Counted from the first letter of the stretch, positions 45,050-54,599 are shown. The stretch: DNA of 64,000 nucleotides from Intrasporangium oryzae NRRL B-24470 (GCF_000576595.1 NZ_AWSA01000015.1:34635-98634); one strand, 5' to 3'. Numbers and translations: made by a program. The notes: generated by a model from the letters alone, not told the origin.

Positions 45050-45535
45050 GTGAGCGACGAGACCGGCGCCCGGCAGGTGGGTGCCCCCGACGGCAACCTC
45101 GTCCTCGACCTCTTCGTCCTCGACCAGCGCATGGGCGCCCTCCTCGACGCCGCGCTCGGCCCCACGGGAGTCCGGCCGGCCGAGTATGCCGTCTACAGCC
45201 AGCTCGGGGCGGGCCCACTCACCCCGACCCAGCTCTGTGACCGGCTCGGCGTGAGCCGCTCGACGATGACGGGCCACCTCGCGGCCCTCCAGCGCCGCGG
45301 CGACACCGAGCGGGTGCCCGACCCACGCGACGGCCGGTCCTACCGCGTCGAGCTCACCGCGTCGGGCCGCGAGCGCCTCGAGGCGTGCCGGCCTCACTTC
45401 CGCGCCGCCCTCGCCCGGCTCGTCCACCACCTCGGCGGCGACACCACGGCCCACCGCGAGATGGTCCGTGCCGTCGACGCGGCGGCCGCGCGTGCCATCG
45501 CCGATCTCCTCCACGAGTCTGCGGAGCCGCGCTGA
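45050..45535 (+). CDS. MarR-family transcriptional regulator
   Basis: A 161-residue regulator, GTG at 45050. The winged HTH (about 45-105) includes L-T-P-T-Q-L-C-D-R-L-G-V-S-R-S-T-M-T and the wing D-P-R-D-G-R-S, with helical dimerisation segments at both ends. It is divergent from the secreted propeller gene; the 12-bp palindrome between them is the likely binding site. The inducer is unknown; MarR proteins often respond to phenolic compounds. Confidence 0.9.
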   Translation: MSDETGARQVGAPDGNLVLDLFVLDQRMGALLDAALGPTGVRPAEYAVYSQLGAGPLTPTQLCDRLGVSRSTMTGHLAALQRRGDTERVPDPRDGRSYRVELTASGRERLEACRPHFRAALARLVHHLGGDTTAHREMVRAVDAAAARAIADLLHESAEPR

Positions 45536-45615
45536 CCCGGGCAGCGGCGCATCCCCTCGTCAGCGGGACCGGGATCCGGCATGCTGGGGGCCGGGACTCT
45601 CCACGGGAGGTGCAC

Positions 45616-46212
45616 ATGACCGTCACGCGTGGCTTCCACGGCAGGAGGCGCGACTCGGACGCCCGGCTGCCCCCCGGCCAGCACCTCACGCCCGACTTCC
45701 CGGTCCTCTCGGCCGGCCCGACCCCGCTCGTCCCGCGGGACGACTGGGAGCTCATCGTCGCCACCGAGGACGGCACGCGGCACGGCTGGACGTGGGCCGA
45801 GCTCATGGCCCTGCCGAGCGAGGACGTCACCGTCGACATCCACTGCGTGACGAGCTGGTCCAAGCTCGACACCGACTGGCGGGGTGTCTCGCTCGACACC
45901 GTCCTCGCAGACGTCGACACGGCCGCCGACTTCGCGATGGTCCACAGCCATGGCGGCTACACGACGAACCTCCCGCTCGAGGACCTGCTCGACGGGCGGG
46001 CCTGGATCGCCTACGAGTACGACGGGGACGAGCTCGCTCCCGAGCACGGCGGCCCGGCCCGGCTCCTCGTGCCGCACCTCTACCTCTGGAAGTCGGCCAA
46101 GTGGGTGCGCGAGATCGAGCTCATGCTCGACGACGCCCCCGGCTTCTGGGAGCAGCTCGGCTACCACGACTACGGCGACCCATGGCGCGAACAGCGATAC
46201 CAGGGGGACTGA
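45616..46212 (+). CDS. Sulfite-oxidase-like molybdopterin protein (YedY-like)
   Basis: A 198-residue protein starting at the ATG at 45616 (GGGAGG upstream). It matches the molybdopterin-binding domain of the sulfite oxidase/MsrP family; the molybdenum-ligand cysteine is C77 in D-I-H-C-V-T-S-W, and the later H-L-Y-L-W-K-S-A-K-W-V near residues 155-165 is also typical. No signal peptide and no haem domain, so it is a short cytoplasmic form. The next gene, a flavin reductase, overlaps it by 31 bp and is its likely electron partner. Confidence 0.87.
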   Translation: MTVTRGFHGRRRDSDARLPPGQHLTPDFPVLSAGPTPLVPRDDWELIVATEDGTRHGWTWAELMALPSEDVTVDIHCVTSWSKLDTDWRGVSLDTVLADVDTAADFAMVHSHGGYTTNLPLEDLLDGRAWIAYEYDGDELAPEHGGPARLLVPHLYLWKSAKWVREIELMLDDAPGFWEQLGYHDYGDPWREQRYQGD

Positions 46213-46943
46213 GTGCCCGGCGAGCGTGGCGCAGCGCGACGCTCGCCGACCGCCGACCGGAGACCGCACAGGCGGTCACCCTCGTCCTCGACGTCCCCGA
46301 CTGGCCGGGCCACGTGCCGGGCCAGCACGTCGACGTCCGGCTGACCTCCGAGGACGGCTACCGCGCCACTCGCAGCTACTCGGTCGCTGCCCCGACCGAC
46401 GGGGACGCGCTCGAGCTGACCGTCCAGCGGGTCCCCGACGGCGAGGTGTCGACGTTCCTCTGCGACGACCTGCGGCGCGGCGACACCGTCGAGGTGCGCG
46501 GGCCCCTCGGCGGCTGGTTCGTCTGGCGCCCCGGGCAGCCGGGGCCGGTCCTGCTCGTGGCCGGCGGCAGCGGCGTCGTCCCGCTCATGTCCATGCTCCG
46601 CGCGCGGCCGGCCGGCAGCGCATCCCCCTTCCGCCTCGTCTACTCCGCACGCTCGCCCGAGGACCTGCTCTACCGCGAGGAGCTGGCGCGCCGGGCGGCC
46701 GAGAACGACGGTGTCGAGGTCGGCCTGGTCTTCACCCGCAGCGCCCCCGAGGGCGACCGGCGAGGCGTCGGACGCCTCCGACCCGAGGACCTCACCGGAC
46801 ACGGCTGGAGCGTCGACGACGCGCCGACCTGCTACGTCTGCGGTCCGACCGGTTTCGTCGAGAGCGCCGCCGCGCACCTCGTCGCGCTCGGGCACCCGCC
46901 CGAGCGCATCAGGACAGAGCGATTCGGGCCGAGCGGTCCCTGA
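46182..46943 (+). CDS. FAD/NAD(P)H ferredoxin-reductase-type oxidoreductase
   Basis: A 253-residue flavoprotein from the ATG at 46182. The FAD-binding R-S-Y-S near 65-68 and the NAD(P) motifs G-G-S-G-V-V-P near 128 and C-Y-V-C-G-P-T-G-F near 225 are clear. There is no 2Fe-2S domain, unlike phthalate-dioxygenase-type reductases. It overlaps the molybdopterin gene by 31 bp, so together they form a likely two-component NAD(P)H-linked oxidoreductase. Confidence 0.88.
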   Translation: MARTAIPGGLSARRAWRSATLADRRPETAQAVTLVLDVPDWPGHVPGQHVDVRLTSEDGYRATRSYSVAAPTDGDALELTVQRVPDGEVSTFLCDDLRRGDTVEVRGPLGGWFVWRPGQPGPVLLVAGGSGVVPLMSMLRARPAGSASPFRLVYSARSPEDLLYREELARRAAENDGVEVGLVFTRSAPEGDRRGVGRLRPEDLTGHGWSVDDAPTCYVCGPTGFVESAAAHLVALGHPPERIRTERFGPSGP

Positions 46944-46956
46944 GGAGGTCCTTCGG

Positions 46957-47277
46957 ATGAACAACGAGAGCGCAGCAGACGCGGCGTTCGACGGCAACGT
47001 GATGGCCGGTCCGCTGTCAGAGGTCTTCGCGGTCGACATCACCACCGCGCAGGGTCGGTGCCGAGGCTGTGGGACGACGAGCGTCATCGCGACCCTGCGC
47101 GTCTACGGGCCCGACCCCGGCCTCGTCGGCCGGTGCCCCGGCTGCGACGACGTGCTGGTGCGCATCGTTCGCACCCCCGACGCCGTCTGGCTCGACCTCG
47201 CCGGCCTCACCTCCCTCCGCGTCGCAGTCCCTGCCGGCGTGGCCGGGGTCCCTGCAAGCTCGGGCGGCGACGCCTGA
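46957..47277 (+). CDS. DUF6510-like zinc-ribbon protein
   Basis: A 106-residue protein with two C-x-x-C knuckles (C-R-G-C near 35-38 and C-P-G-C near 61-64) that form a predicted zinc ribbon. The start is preceded by GAGGAGG (13 bp after the reductase stop), so it is part of the molybdopterin/reductase operon. This matches a small family found beside such oxidoreductases (called DUF6510 in databases, as far as I recall). Its role is unknown. Confidence 0.75.
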   Translation: MNNESAADAAFDGNVMAGPLSEVFAVDITTAQGRCRGCGTTSVIATLRVYGPDPGLVGRCPGCDDVLVRIVRTPDAVWLDLAGLTSLRVAVPAGVAGVPASSGGDA

Positions 47278-47343
47278 AACCTCCTGCACGCGGTGGCCCT
47301 CGAGGAGGCGACTCGGTACCGGAGACGGCGCACCTGACCGGGC

Positions 47344-47378
47344 CCAGCGGCATACGTCACCTCGACGTATGCCGCTGG
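47344..47378. terminator. GTATGCCG-pair hairpin
   Basis: Perfect 15-bp arms CCAGCGGCATACGTC / GACGTATGCCGCTGG with loop ACCTC, 66 bp after the zinc-ribbon gene. Confidence 0.75.
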
Positions 47379-47451
47379 ACCCCGTGGAGGGTGTCGCGAT
47401 TGTCCGGCTCGAAACCTCCCGCTGAGTGCTCTCAACCCCCACAATGGCTCG

Positions 47452-48024
47452 GTGATCGGCGAGGACTTCGAGGCGGTGCTCGCCGACGCGCAACGCGGTG
47501 ACGAAGCCGCCTTCGCCCGGCTCTGGCGCGACCTCAACCCCTCGCTCCTGCGCTATCTCTCCCTCGGCGGCGACAACGCGGAGGAGATCGCCGCCGAGAC
47601 CTGGGCAACCGTCGTGGCGGGCCTGGGCCGGTTCCGCGGCGACGAAGCCGGGTGGCGCGGATGGGTGTTCACGACCGCACGACGTCGGGCCATCGACGCA
47701 GCGCGGAAGCGCACCCGTGAGCACCGACTCGGTTGGAAGGCCAGCACGTGGATGTCCGACGAGGTGCCCGACTGTGCCGAGATCGCCGCCGACGCGATGT
47801 CGACCCAGGACGCGGTCGCCCTGGTGCGCCGGCTGCCCGCGATGCAGGCTGAGGTCGTCCTCCTGCGGGTCGTCGCGGACCTGCCTGTGGCCGAGGTCGC
47901 GAAGCTCCTCGGACGCACCCCCGGGGCGGTCCGGGTCGCCGCCCACCGTGGGCTCCAGACCCTCGCGACGATGCTGTCCGACGCCGGTGTAACGCCCGGC
48001 GACTCCGAGCCGCTTCGAAGGTGA
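47452..48024 (+). CDS. ECF-type RNA polymerase sigma factor
   Basis: A 190-residue sigma factor, GTG start. Region 2 (about 10-85) contains A-A-F-A-R-L-W-R and A-E-E-I-A-A-E-T-W; region 4 (about 120-175) has L-P-A-M-Q-A-E-V-V-L-L-R-V-V and a helix-turn-helix with V-A-K-L-L-G-R-T-P-G-A-V-R-V-A. It directs polymerase to a small regulon. It is followed 1 bp later by a membrane-anchored protein that is the probable anti-sigma partner. Confidence 0.9.
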   Translation: MIGEDFEAVLADAQRGDEAAFARLWRDLNPSLLRYLSLGGDNAEEIAAETWATVVAGLGRFRGDEAGWRGWVFTTARRRAIDAARKRTREHRLGWKASTWMSDEVPDCAEIAADAMSTQDAVALVRRLPAMQAEVVLLRVVADLPVAEVAKLLGRTPGAVRVAAHRGLQTLATMLSDAGVTPGDSEPLRR

Positions 48025-48025
48025 C

Positions 48026-48796
48026 ATGAGCAACCTGTGGCCCGACCCAGCCGACAGCGTGCGTCCCGGCCGTGACGCACGCAGCATCGGCGCACCCGGG
48101 GACGACACGGCGGGTGACATCGCGAACGATCCCGCCCTCGCCCCCTTGCTTCGCGGGCTGACCGCGGAACCGACGGAGCGCGAGCTCCTCGGTCTCGGGG
48201 CGGCTCTCACGGCCTTCCGGGCGGCTCATGTCACCTCCCCCGCCCCACCCTCTCGACGGAGACCATCCATGCTCTCAGCTCTCACCGGCGCCAAGCTCGG
48301 TGCCGCCATCGCCGCAGCGACGGTCAGCGTCGGCGGTGTCGCCGCTGCCGCCTACGTCTCGGCCAACGCGACGACGACCCCCGACGCCCACGCGACCGCA
48401 GCCCCCTCGGCGACACACCCCGTCACGGACCCCACGGGCACGCCGGCCCCGGGCACTGAGCACGCCACCGCGACGCCGGTCGGACCCAACGCCACCGGCC
48501 ACCCCGCCTACGGACTGTGCACCGCCTGGAAGGGCGTTGCCGACAGCGGCAAGGCCATGGAGTCGGTCGCCATGAAGAACCTCACCGCCGCAGCCGGCGG
48601 AGCCGACAAGATCGCGGCCTTCTGCGCCAACGTCCCCGCCCCGGGCAAGTCGGCCGACCACCCCACCGGCAAGCCGACGTCCACCCCGACCGGCAAGCCC
48701 GAGACCGTCCCGACGGGCAAGCCGACCAGCACGCCGACCGGCAAGCCGGCGTCCGTCCCGACGCCGTCCGCCACGCACCCGACGGGTCGCTCCTGA
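48026..48796 (+). CDS. Membrane protein partner of the sigma factor, PTGKP-rich tail
   Basis: A 256-residue protein. Residues 1-85 are cytoplasmic, with helices that could hold the sigma factor; one membrane helix spans 88-111; residues 112-256 are outside. The outer part contains a small Ala-rich domain with two Cys (about 153-203), then five imperfect P-T-G-K-P repeats in 217-245, and is otherwise Pro/Thr-rich. No zinc anti-sigma motif (H-x-x-x-C-x-x-C). Anti-sigma function is inferred from context. Confidence 0.65.
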   Translation: MSNLWPDPADSVRPGRDARSIGAPGDDTAGDIANDPALAPLLRGLTAEPTERELLGLGAALTAFRAAHVTSPAPPSRRRPSMLSALTGAKLGAAIAAATVSVGGVAAAAYVSANATTTPDAHATAAPSATHPVTDPTGTPAPGTEHATATPVGPNATGHPAYGLCTAWKGVADSGKAMESVAMKNLTAAAGGADKIAAFCANVPAPGKSADHPTGKPTSTPTGKPETVPTGKPTSTPTGKPASVPTPSATHPTGRS

Positions 48797-48808
48797 CCCT
48801 CCGGTCCA

Positions 48809-48830
48809 GAGCGGTCGCTCGCGACCGCTC
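48809..48830 (+). terminator. Perfect hairpin after the PTGKP gene
   Basis: GAGCGGTCGC-TC-GCGACCGCTC, 10-bp arms, 12 bp past the stop of the preceding gene. Confidence 0.6.
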
Positions 48831-48851
48831 GTAAGGAACCACCGCACGACC

Positions 48852-48891
48852 ACGCCGTATGCCGCCGAGCCAGCTCGGCGGCATACGGCGT
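48852..48891. terminator. 19-bp perfect palindrome with GTATGCCG pair
   Basis: Arms 48852-48870 and 48873-48891 are perfectly complementary around CA. Lies 4 bp from the end of the carboxylase gene and after the convergent gene, so a bidirectional terminator. Confidence 0.8.
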
Positions 48892-48895
48892 CGTG

Positions 48896-51800
48896 TCAGT
48901 CCTGCTCGCCCGACTCGAGCCCGGCGAGGACCGCCTCGATGATCCGCGGGCGCAGCTCGTGAGCCCCGATGACCGCGTCGACGGAGCCCACGGAGACGGC
49001 CCGGTGGATGCTGTGCACGGTGTCGAACTCCGACGCGACCTGGCTCAGCTTCTCCGCCCGGACGCTCCCCCGCAGCTCGGCGAGCTCGGTCGCGAGGCGC
49101 GCCCGCTCGACCCCCGACGCCGCGGCGACCCGCGCCTCGAGCTCGGCGACGCGGCTGTCGGCCGCCGTGCGGGCGTCGACGTCACGCGAGAAGACCACCG
49201 CGGCCGCCGGCGCGCCACCGAGCACGGAGGCGAAGGACCCCTCGACCGCGAGCACGGTCATCCTCGGGTTGAGGACCTTGGAGAAGACCACGAACGCGCC
49301 GCCGTGGTAGCGCGAGACGACCGTGAAGACGATCGGACCGTCGAAGTTGACGATGGCCCGGCCGATCTCCGCGCCGTACTCGAGCTGCAGGTTGCGCATC
49401 GACTCCGGCGAGCCGTCGAAGCCCGACAGGTTGGCGAGCACGACGACCGGGCGGTTGCCGCTCGCCGCGTTGATGGCCCGCGCGACCTTCTTGCTCGACC
49501 GGGGGAAGAGCGTTCCCGCGGTGTACGTGTCGGGTCCGTCGGTGGGCGGGAAGCCGCGCCGCGGCACGGACTTGGACTCGATGCCGATGAGGCACACCGG
49601 CACGCCACCGAGGTGAGCGTCCTGGACGACCGCCGTCTCCGCGTCGGCCATCCCTGCCCAACGCTCGAGCGGCTCGTGGTCCTGGTCGGAGACGGCCCGC
49701 ATCAGGGTGCGGATGTCGAACGGCTTCTTGCGGTCCGGGTTGGTCTCGGACGAGAAGATGTCACCGACCGTCGTGAAGCCCGAGTCAGGCAGCGTGTGCG
49801 GGTAGGAGGTGACGTCACGGTCGGACGGGTCGGTCGTCGTGACCCGGCGCGGACCGGTCTCGCCCGGCGCGACGTAGGCGTGGTCGTAGTGGGCCATGAG
49901 GATCTTGCGGGCACCCGCGAGGTCCTTGGCCCAGTACTGCGCCTGGCCGTTCGGGCCCATGACGCGGTCGTAGCCACCGATGCCGAAGTTGTCCTCCGCG
50001 GAGACCCCACCGGAGAAGTCGAGCGACTGCTTGCCGGTGAGGACCATGGCGCTGTCGGGCGTCATGACGAGGATGCCCTTGGTGTGCATGAGCATCGTCG
50101 CCTCGGCGTTCCAGTAGGGCTGGGCCCCGACGTTGATCCCCGCGACGACGATGTTGATCTCGCCGCCCGCCTGGGTGAACTCGATGATCCGCTTGAGGGC
50201 GCGTGCGACCCAGTCCATGTTCTCGGTGCCGGAGTCCATCGAGATGCGTGCGCCGGCCGAGAGGGAGTACCACTCGAGCGGGACCTGCATGCGCTCGGCG
50301 AGGTCGATGGCCGCGATGACCCGTGCGCACTCGGCCTCGGCGACCGACCCCAGCGAGCGCAACGGGTCGCCGCTGAGCACGACGCGGGTGACGCCCTCCG
50401 GGTGGCGGACCGTCGGTGAGGTGACCACGGCGACGATGATGCCGGCCTTGTTGAGGCCCTGCGGACGGTCGACCGGGACGAGCCCGCCCGTGTCGTCGAG
50501 GTCGTGCTCGACCACCGTGCCGCCCTGGCCGGCGATCATCGACTGCAGCTCGTAGGGGTAGACGAGCCCGCGGCGGCGAGCGCGCACGACCTTCGACGCG
50601 TAGTCGTCGAGCGGCTTGAGCGGCTCGGTGGGCGGCTCGCCGACCGAGACGACGACGCCCGAGCCCGGCTGGTAGTAGAACCGACCCGCGATGGGATCCG
50701 GGGCCTCGCCCGGGGCCCCGGCGACACGGCCCTGGACGAGGACCTCCTCGATGCCCGCGCCGGCGGTGAGCGGGGCGATCTTGCGCCGCAGCGCGGTCAG
50801 CTGCCCGAGGTCGGCCTCGATGGGCGGCCAGATCTGGACCCAGACGTGGTTCATGTCGAGCTTGGAGCCCTGTGAGCCACGGCTCGCCCGGACTCGGCGC
50901 ACCGCCTCGAGGCAGTTGGCGATGGCCTGCTCGACGTGGGGCAGCCCCGATACCTTGCCCGACTCGTCGCGCACGACGACGACCTGACGGACCTGGGCGA
51001 GGGCGACGAGTCGGCGGTCGTCGGGGTTGTCCTTGGCCACGCACTCATAGAGCAGGACATCCTCGGGGGCCTCGAGGCGCGTCACGTCGAAGGCCGTGAG
51101 GCGCCAGAGGTTGAGCCGCCGGCCCACCATCGGGTGGACGCCGCGGACGAGCCGGTCCTCGACGAGCTCACCGTCGACCGGACGGAACGTGAAGTAGCCC
51201 ACCGGTCGTCCTCCGCTCGCGCTGACGGCGACCGCCACGCGGCGGACGTCGTGCGCGAACGGCAGCTGCTGGAGCCGCGAGGCCAGCTCGACGCTTGCCT
51301 CGTCTGCCGAGGCCGGCTCCTCCGGCCAGCGCAGGTAGAGGTCGACGACGGACTGGTGCCCCGCCGCGCGCGCCCAGACATCGGTCGACACGGCCCCGTC
51401 GAGGGCGCTGCCCGGGGCGAGCTCGTCCACCGAGCCGATCGTCGAGGTGAGGTGGGTCTGGCGGTCGTCGAGGGTGTAGTCGGCGACCGCAAAGGGGCGC
51501 TCCGCGGCCGTGAACGTGTGCAGGCCGTGGAGCTCGTGCTCGCGGTAGTGGCGCTTGATGAGGACCTCGAGCATCGGCTCGTGCTCAGGCAGCCCTTCGG
51601 CGGGCTCGTGAAGGCGCTCGGCGAGGAACCGGACGATCTGCTCCGGGATCGCGGCGAGCTCGTCGACGCGGGCCGCCCGGTCGGGTGCGTCGGGCGTGGC
51701 CGCCAGCGCGGCGAGCTTGTCACGGACCCCGGCGAGCACGCTCTCGCGGTCGCGGTCGACGAGCGGCTGGTCGAACCAGCGGAAGCGGGCGCTCCGGGCG

Positions 51801-54442
51801 AGGTCGCCGACGACCGGGAACCGCAGCTGCGTGGCAACGACGAGCCGGTCGAGGGTCTCGCGGGCTGCCGCGTCGAGCGGCGCCTCCGGGATGGGCTCGG
51901 CCAGCCAGCGCTGGAGGATCGAGGCCGCGATCTGGGCCTCGGGCGCCGAGCGCTGCTGGGCGAGGAAGATCCGGAACACGGCCTCCTCAAGGTCGGGCGT
52001 CCGCTCGAAGTCGGTCACGCCGTAGTGGCGCAGCACGCGGGCCAGCTTGTCGCGGAAGTCGTCGGGCAGCGCGGCCCGGTCGGGGTCGAGGCTCTGGAGG
52101 TAGCTGTGGAAGTGCTCCCTCGGGCTGTGGACGAGCAGCTCGGTGTGCCGCTCCTCGGCCGCCGGCCGGTTGCGGCTCAGCTCGGCGACGTCGGTGACCA
52201 GCTCGAGGATGGCGATCTCCTGGGCGAGCGGGATCGTCCCCTCGGCAGCGAGGTCGTCGCGCGCCGCGAGGTAGTCGGCCAGCATGCGCCGGTGCCCGTC
52301 GCCGTCGCCGTCGAAGCCGAGGACGCTCGCGGACAGGTCCTCGATGCTGCGCTCGACGCGCTGGCGGGCCGTGGTGAGGGTGGTGCCCGCGTCGGGCAGG
52401 TCGAGGTCGACGGTCTCGCCCGACGGCGTCTCCGCGGCCTCGGCCGCGTCGTCGGTCGGCTCGAGACGCACGAGCGGCGCGCCGGTCTCGACCTGGCTGC
52501 CGACCGTGACCATGAGCTCGCGGACCCGGGCCGCGAACGGCGCCGGGAGCACGGTCTCCATCTTCATCGACTCGAGGACGAGGACTGGTGCCCCTGCTGC
52601 GACCTCGGCGCCGACCTCGAGCGGGGTGGCCACGACGAGCGCGGGTGCGGGCGAGCGGACGACCCCGCCCTCGTCTCGGGTGACGCGGTGCATCACGCCG
52701 TCGACCTCGACGAGCTGGACCGGCCCGTGCGTCGCCGTGACGAGCCGGTGGGTCCGGCCCTCGATCGTGATCCGCCCGGCGTAGTCGTCGATGCGGTCGA
52801 GCGAGGCGTCGACGACGTGGTCGCCCCCGCCGTTGGCGATGGCCACGCGGTACCGGTGGGAGGCGGTGCGCAGGACCGTGACCTTGTAGGCCGTCCCCCG
52901 TAGCTTGAGGTCGATCGCCCGGCCGACCGCGTGCTGGACCTGCGGGCGTCCGCCGCGGGCCGACTCGAGCAGGCGCGCCCGCTCGATCGCCTCGGCGTCC
53001 TCGTAGGCCTCGATGCCGGCCGCGACGAGCGCGACACCCGAGTGGCGGTGCGACACGAGGCGACCCTCGGCGCGCACCCGGTCGATCCAGCCGGTGTCCG
53101 CCGATCCGTCGATGACCTCGGGCTGGTCGAGCAGGTCGAGGATGAAGCTCTTGTTGGTCGAGCCACCGTCGATGACGACGGTCGTCTCGGCCAGGGCGCG
53201 CCGGAGCCGGGCCAGCGCCTCGTCGCGGTCGCGCCCGTGGGCGATGATCTTGGCGATCATCGAGTCGAAGTCGGCCGGGATCGAGTCGCCCTCGCCCACA
53301 CCGGTGTCGACGCGGACGCCGGGTCCGGCCGGGAAGGTGAGCAGCGAGATGCGGCCCGGCGAGGGAGCGAAGTCACGGTCGGGGTCCTCGGCGTTGAGGC
53401 GGGCCTCGACGGCGTGGCCGCGCTCGGTGGGCCGGCCCTCGGGAAGGTCCGAGAGGCGCCCTCCGTTGGCGACGTGGATCTGGAGCTTGACGAGGTCGGT
53501 GTCGGTGACGACCTCGGTGATCGGGTGCTCGACCTGAAGGCGGGTGTTGACCTCGAGGAAGGCGAAGAACTTCTCACCCGGGTGGTAGAGGAACTCGACG
53601 GTGCCGGCGCCGGCATACCCCACGGCGACGGCGAGGCGCTCGGCGCTCGCGCGGACCTCGGCGGCCTGCTCGGGACTCAGGACGGGCGACGCGGACTCCT
53701 CGATGACCTTCTGGTTGCGGCGCTGCACGGAGCAGTCGCGCACGCCGATGGCCCACGCGGACCCCTGGCCGTCGGCGATCACCTGGACCTCGATGTGGCG
53801 AGCGCCGGTGACGAGCCGCTCGAGGAAGACGACGCCCGAGCCGAACGCGCGCTCGGCCTCGTCGCGGGTCCGCACATAGGCGTCGGTGAGGTCGGCGTCG
53901 GAGTCGACGCGCCGGATGCCGCGCCCGCCGCCACCCGCGGTGGCCTTGAGCATGAGCGGGTAGCCGATCGAGGCGGCGGCCGCCTTGGCGTCCTCGAGCG
54001 TGTCGACGCCGCCACGCGACCACGGCGCGACGGGCACGCCGACCTCCTCGGCGATGAGCTTGGAGCCGATCTTGTCGCCCAGCTTGCGCATGGCCTCGGG
54101 GCTCGGGCCGATGAACGTCACACCGATGCGGGCGCAGAGCTCGGCGAAGGTCGGGTCCTCGGCGACGAAGCCCCAGCCCACCCAGGCGGCGTCGGCGCCG
54201 GACTCGAGCAGGGCCCGCTCGAGGACCGCATGGTCGAGGTAGGGGCGTGCCGACGCGGGACCCAGGTCGTAGGCGTGGTCGCTCTCGCGCACGAACATCG
54301 CCCGCCGCTCGCCCTCGGTGTGCAGGGCGATCGTCTCGATCTTGTGGCCCCCGGGCCCCGTCGAGGCATTGAGGTCACGCACGGCGTGGATGAGGCGCAT
54401 GGCAGCCTCACCACGGTTGACGATCGCGATCCGCGAGATCAT
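48896..54442 (-). CDS. Fused acyl-CoA carboxylase (biotin carboxylase, BCCP, carboxyltransferase)
   Basis: An 1848-residue single-chain carboxylase, ATG at 54442 with GGAGAG upstream. The N-terminal biotin carboxylase (1-480) starts I-A-I-V-N-R-G-E-A-A-M-R and includes the ATP-grasp G-G-G-G-R-G; the biotinylated lysine is K627 in E-S-M-K-M-E-T; residues 700-1280 form a central region like that of eukaryote-type ACC; residues 1290-1840 hold both carboxyltransferase halves (G-V-S-A-E-D-N-F-G-I-G-G, G-S-F-A-S-V-L-G-G). It would carboxylate acetyl- or propionyl-CoA; the substrate cannot be fixed from sequence. Fused ACCs occur in some actinobacteria, which normally use separate AccA/AccD subunits. 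Confidence 0.93.
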   Translation of the reverse strand: MISRIAIVNRGEAAMRLIHAVRDLNASTGPGGHKIETIALHTEGERRAMFVRESDHAYDLGPASARPYLDHAVLERALLESGADAAWVGWGFVAEDPTFAELCARIGVTFIGPSPEAMRKLGDKIGSKLIAEEVGVPVAPWSRGGVDTLEDAKAAAASIGYPLMLKATAGGGGRGIRRVDSDADLTDAYVRTRDEAERAFGSGVVFLERLVTGARHIEVQVIADGQGSAWAIGVRDCSVQRRNQKVIEESASPVLSPEQAAEVRASAERLAVAVGYAGAGTVEFLYHPGEKFFAFLEVNTRLQVEHPITEVVTDTDLVKLQIHVANGGRLSDLPEGRPTERGHAVEARLNAEDPDRDFAPSPGRISLLTFPAGPGVRVDTGVGEGDSIPADFDSMIAKIIAHGRDRDEALARLRRALAETTVVIDGGSTNKSFILDLLDQPEVIDGSADTGWIDRVRAEGRLVSHRHSGVALVAAGIEAYEDAEAIERARLLESARGGRPQVQHAVGRAIDLKLRGTAYKVTVLRTASHRYRVAIANGGGDHVVDASLDRIDDYAGRITIEGRTHRLVTATHGPVQLVEVDGVMHRVTRDEGGVVRSPAPALVVATPLEVGAEVAAGAPVLVLESMKMETVLPAPFAARVRELMVTVGSQVETGAPLVRLEPTDDAAEAAETPSGETVDLDLPDAGTTLTTARQRVERSIEDLSASVLGFDGDGDGHRRMLADYLAARDDLAAEGTIPLAQEIAILELVTDVAELSRNRPAAEERHTELLVHSPREHFHSYLQSLDPDRAALPDDFRDKLARVLRHYGVTDFERTPDLEEAVFRIFLAQQRSAPEAQIAASILQRWLAEPIPEAPLDAAARETLDRLVVATQLRFPVVGDLARSARFRWFDQPLVDRDRESVLAGVRDKLAALAATPDAPDRAARVDELAAIPEQIVRFLAERLHEPAEGLPEHEPMLEVLIKRHYREHELHGLHTFTAAERPFAVADYTLDDRQTHLTSTIGSVDELAPGSALDGAVSTDVWARAAGHQSVVDLYLRWPEEPASADEASVELASRLQQLPFAHDVRRVAVAVSASGGRPVGYFTFRPVDGELVEDRLVRGVHPMVGRRLNLWRLTAFDVTRLEAPEDVLLYECVAKDNPDDRRLVALAQVRQVVVVRDESGKVSGLPHVEQAIANCLEAVRRVRASRGSQGSKLDMNHVWVQIWPPIEADLGQLTALRRKIAPLTAGAGIEEVLVQGRVAGAPGEAPDPIAGRFYYQPGSGVVVSVGEPPTEPLKPLDDYASKVVRARRRGLVYPYELQSMIAGQGGTVVEHDLDDTGGLVPVDRPQGLNKAGIIVAVVTSPTVRHPEGVTRVVLSGDPLRSLGSVAEAECARVIAAIDLAERMQVPLEWYSLSAGARISMDSGTENMDWVARALKRIIEFTQAGGEINIVVAGINVGAQPYWNAEATMLMHTKGILVMTPDSAMVLTGKQSLDFSGGVSAEDNFGIGGYDRVMGPNGQAQYWAKDLAGARKILMAHYDHAYVAPGETGPRRVTTTDPSDRDVTSYPHTLPDSGFTTVGDIFSSETNPDRKKPFDIRTLMRAVSDQDHEPLERWAGMADAETAVVQDAHLGGVPVCLIGIESKSVPRRGFPPTDGPDTYTAGTLFPRSSKKVARAINAASGNRPVVVLANLSGFDGSPESMRNLQLEYGAEIGRAIVNFDGPIVFTVVSRYHGGAFVVFSKVLNPRMTVLAVEGSFASVLGGAPAAAVVFSRDVDARTAADSRVAELEARVAAASGVERARLATELAELRGSVRAEKLSQVASEFDTVHSIHRAVSVGSVDAVIGAHELRPRIIEAVLAGLESGEQD

Positions 54443-54599
54443 CAAGCAGCTCTCCTTCCATCGCGCCCGGTGGGGCGCATGACGCACGTCACGCCACGAG
54501 GGCAGCCTTCCACTCCTGCCATGCGACCCGCGAGTAGGCATCCCGGGAGATTTCGGTCCGTATGCCGCCGGGCCGGGTGCGTGACCCACCCGCGCTGTC

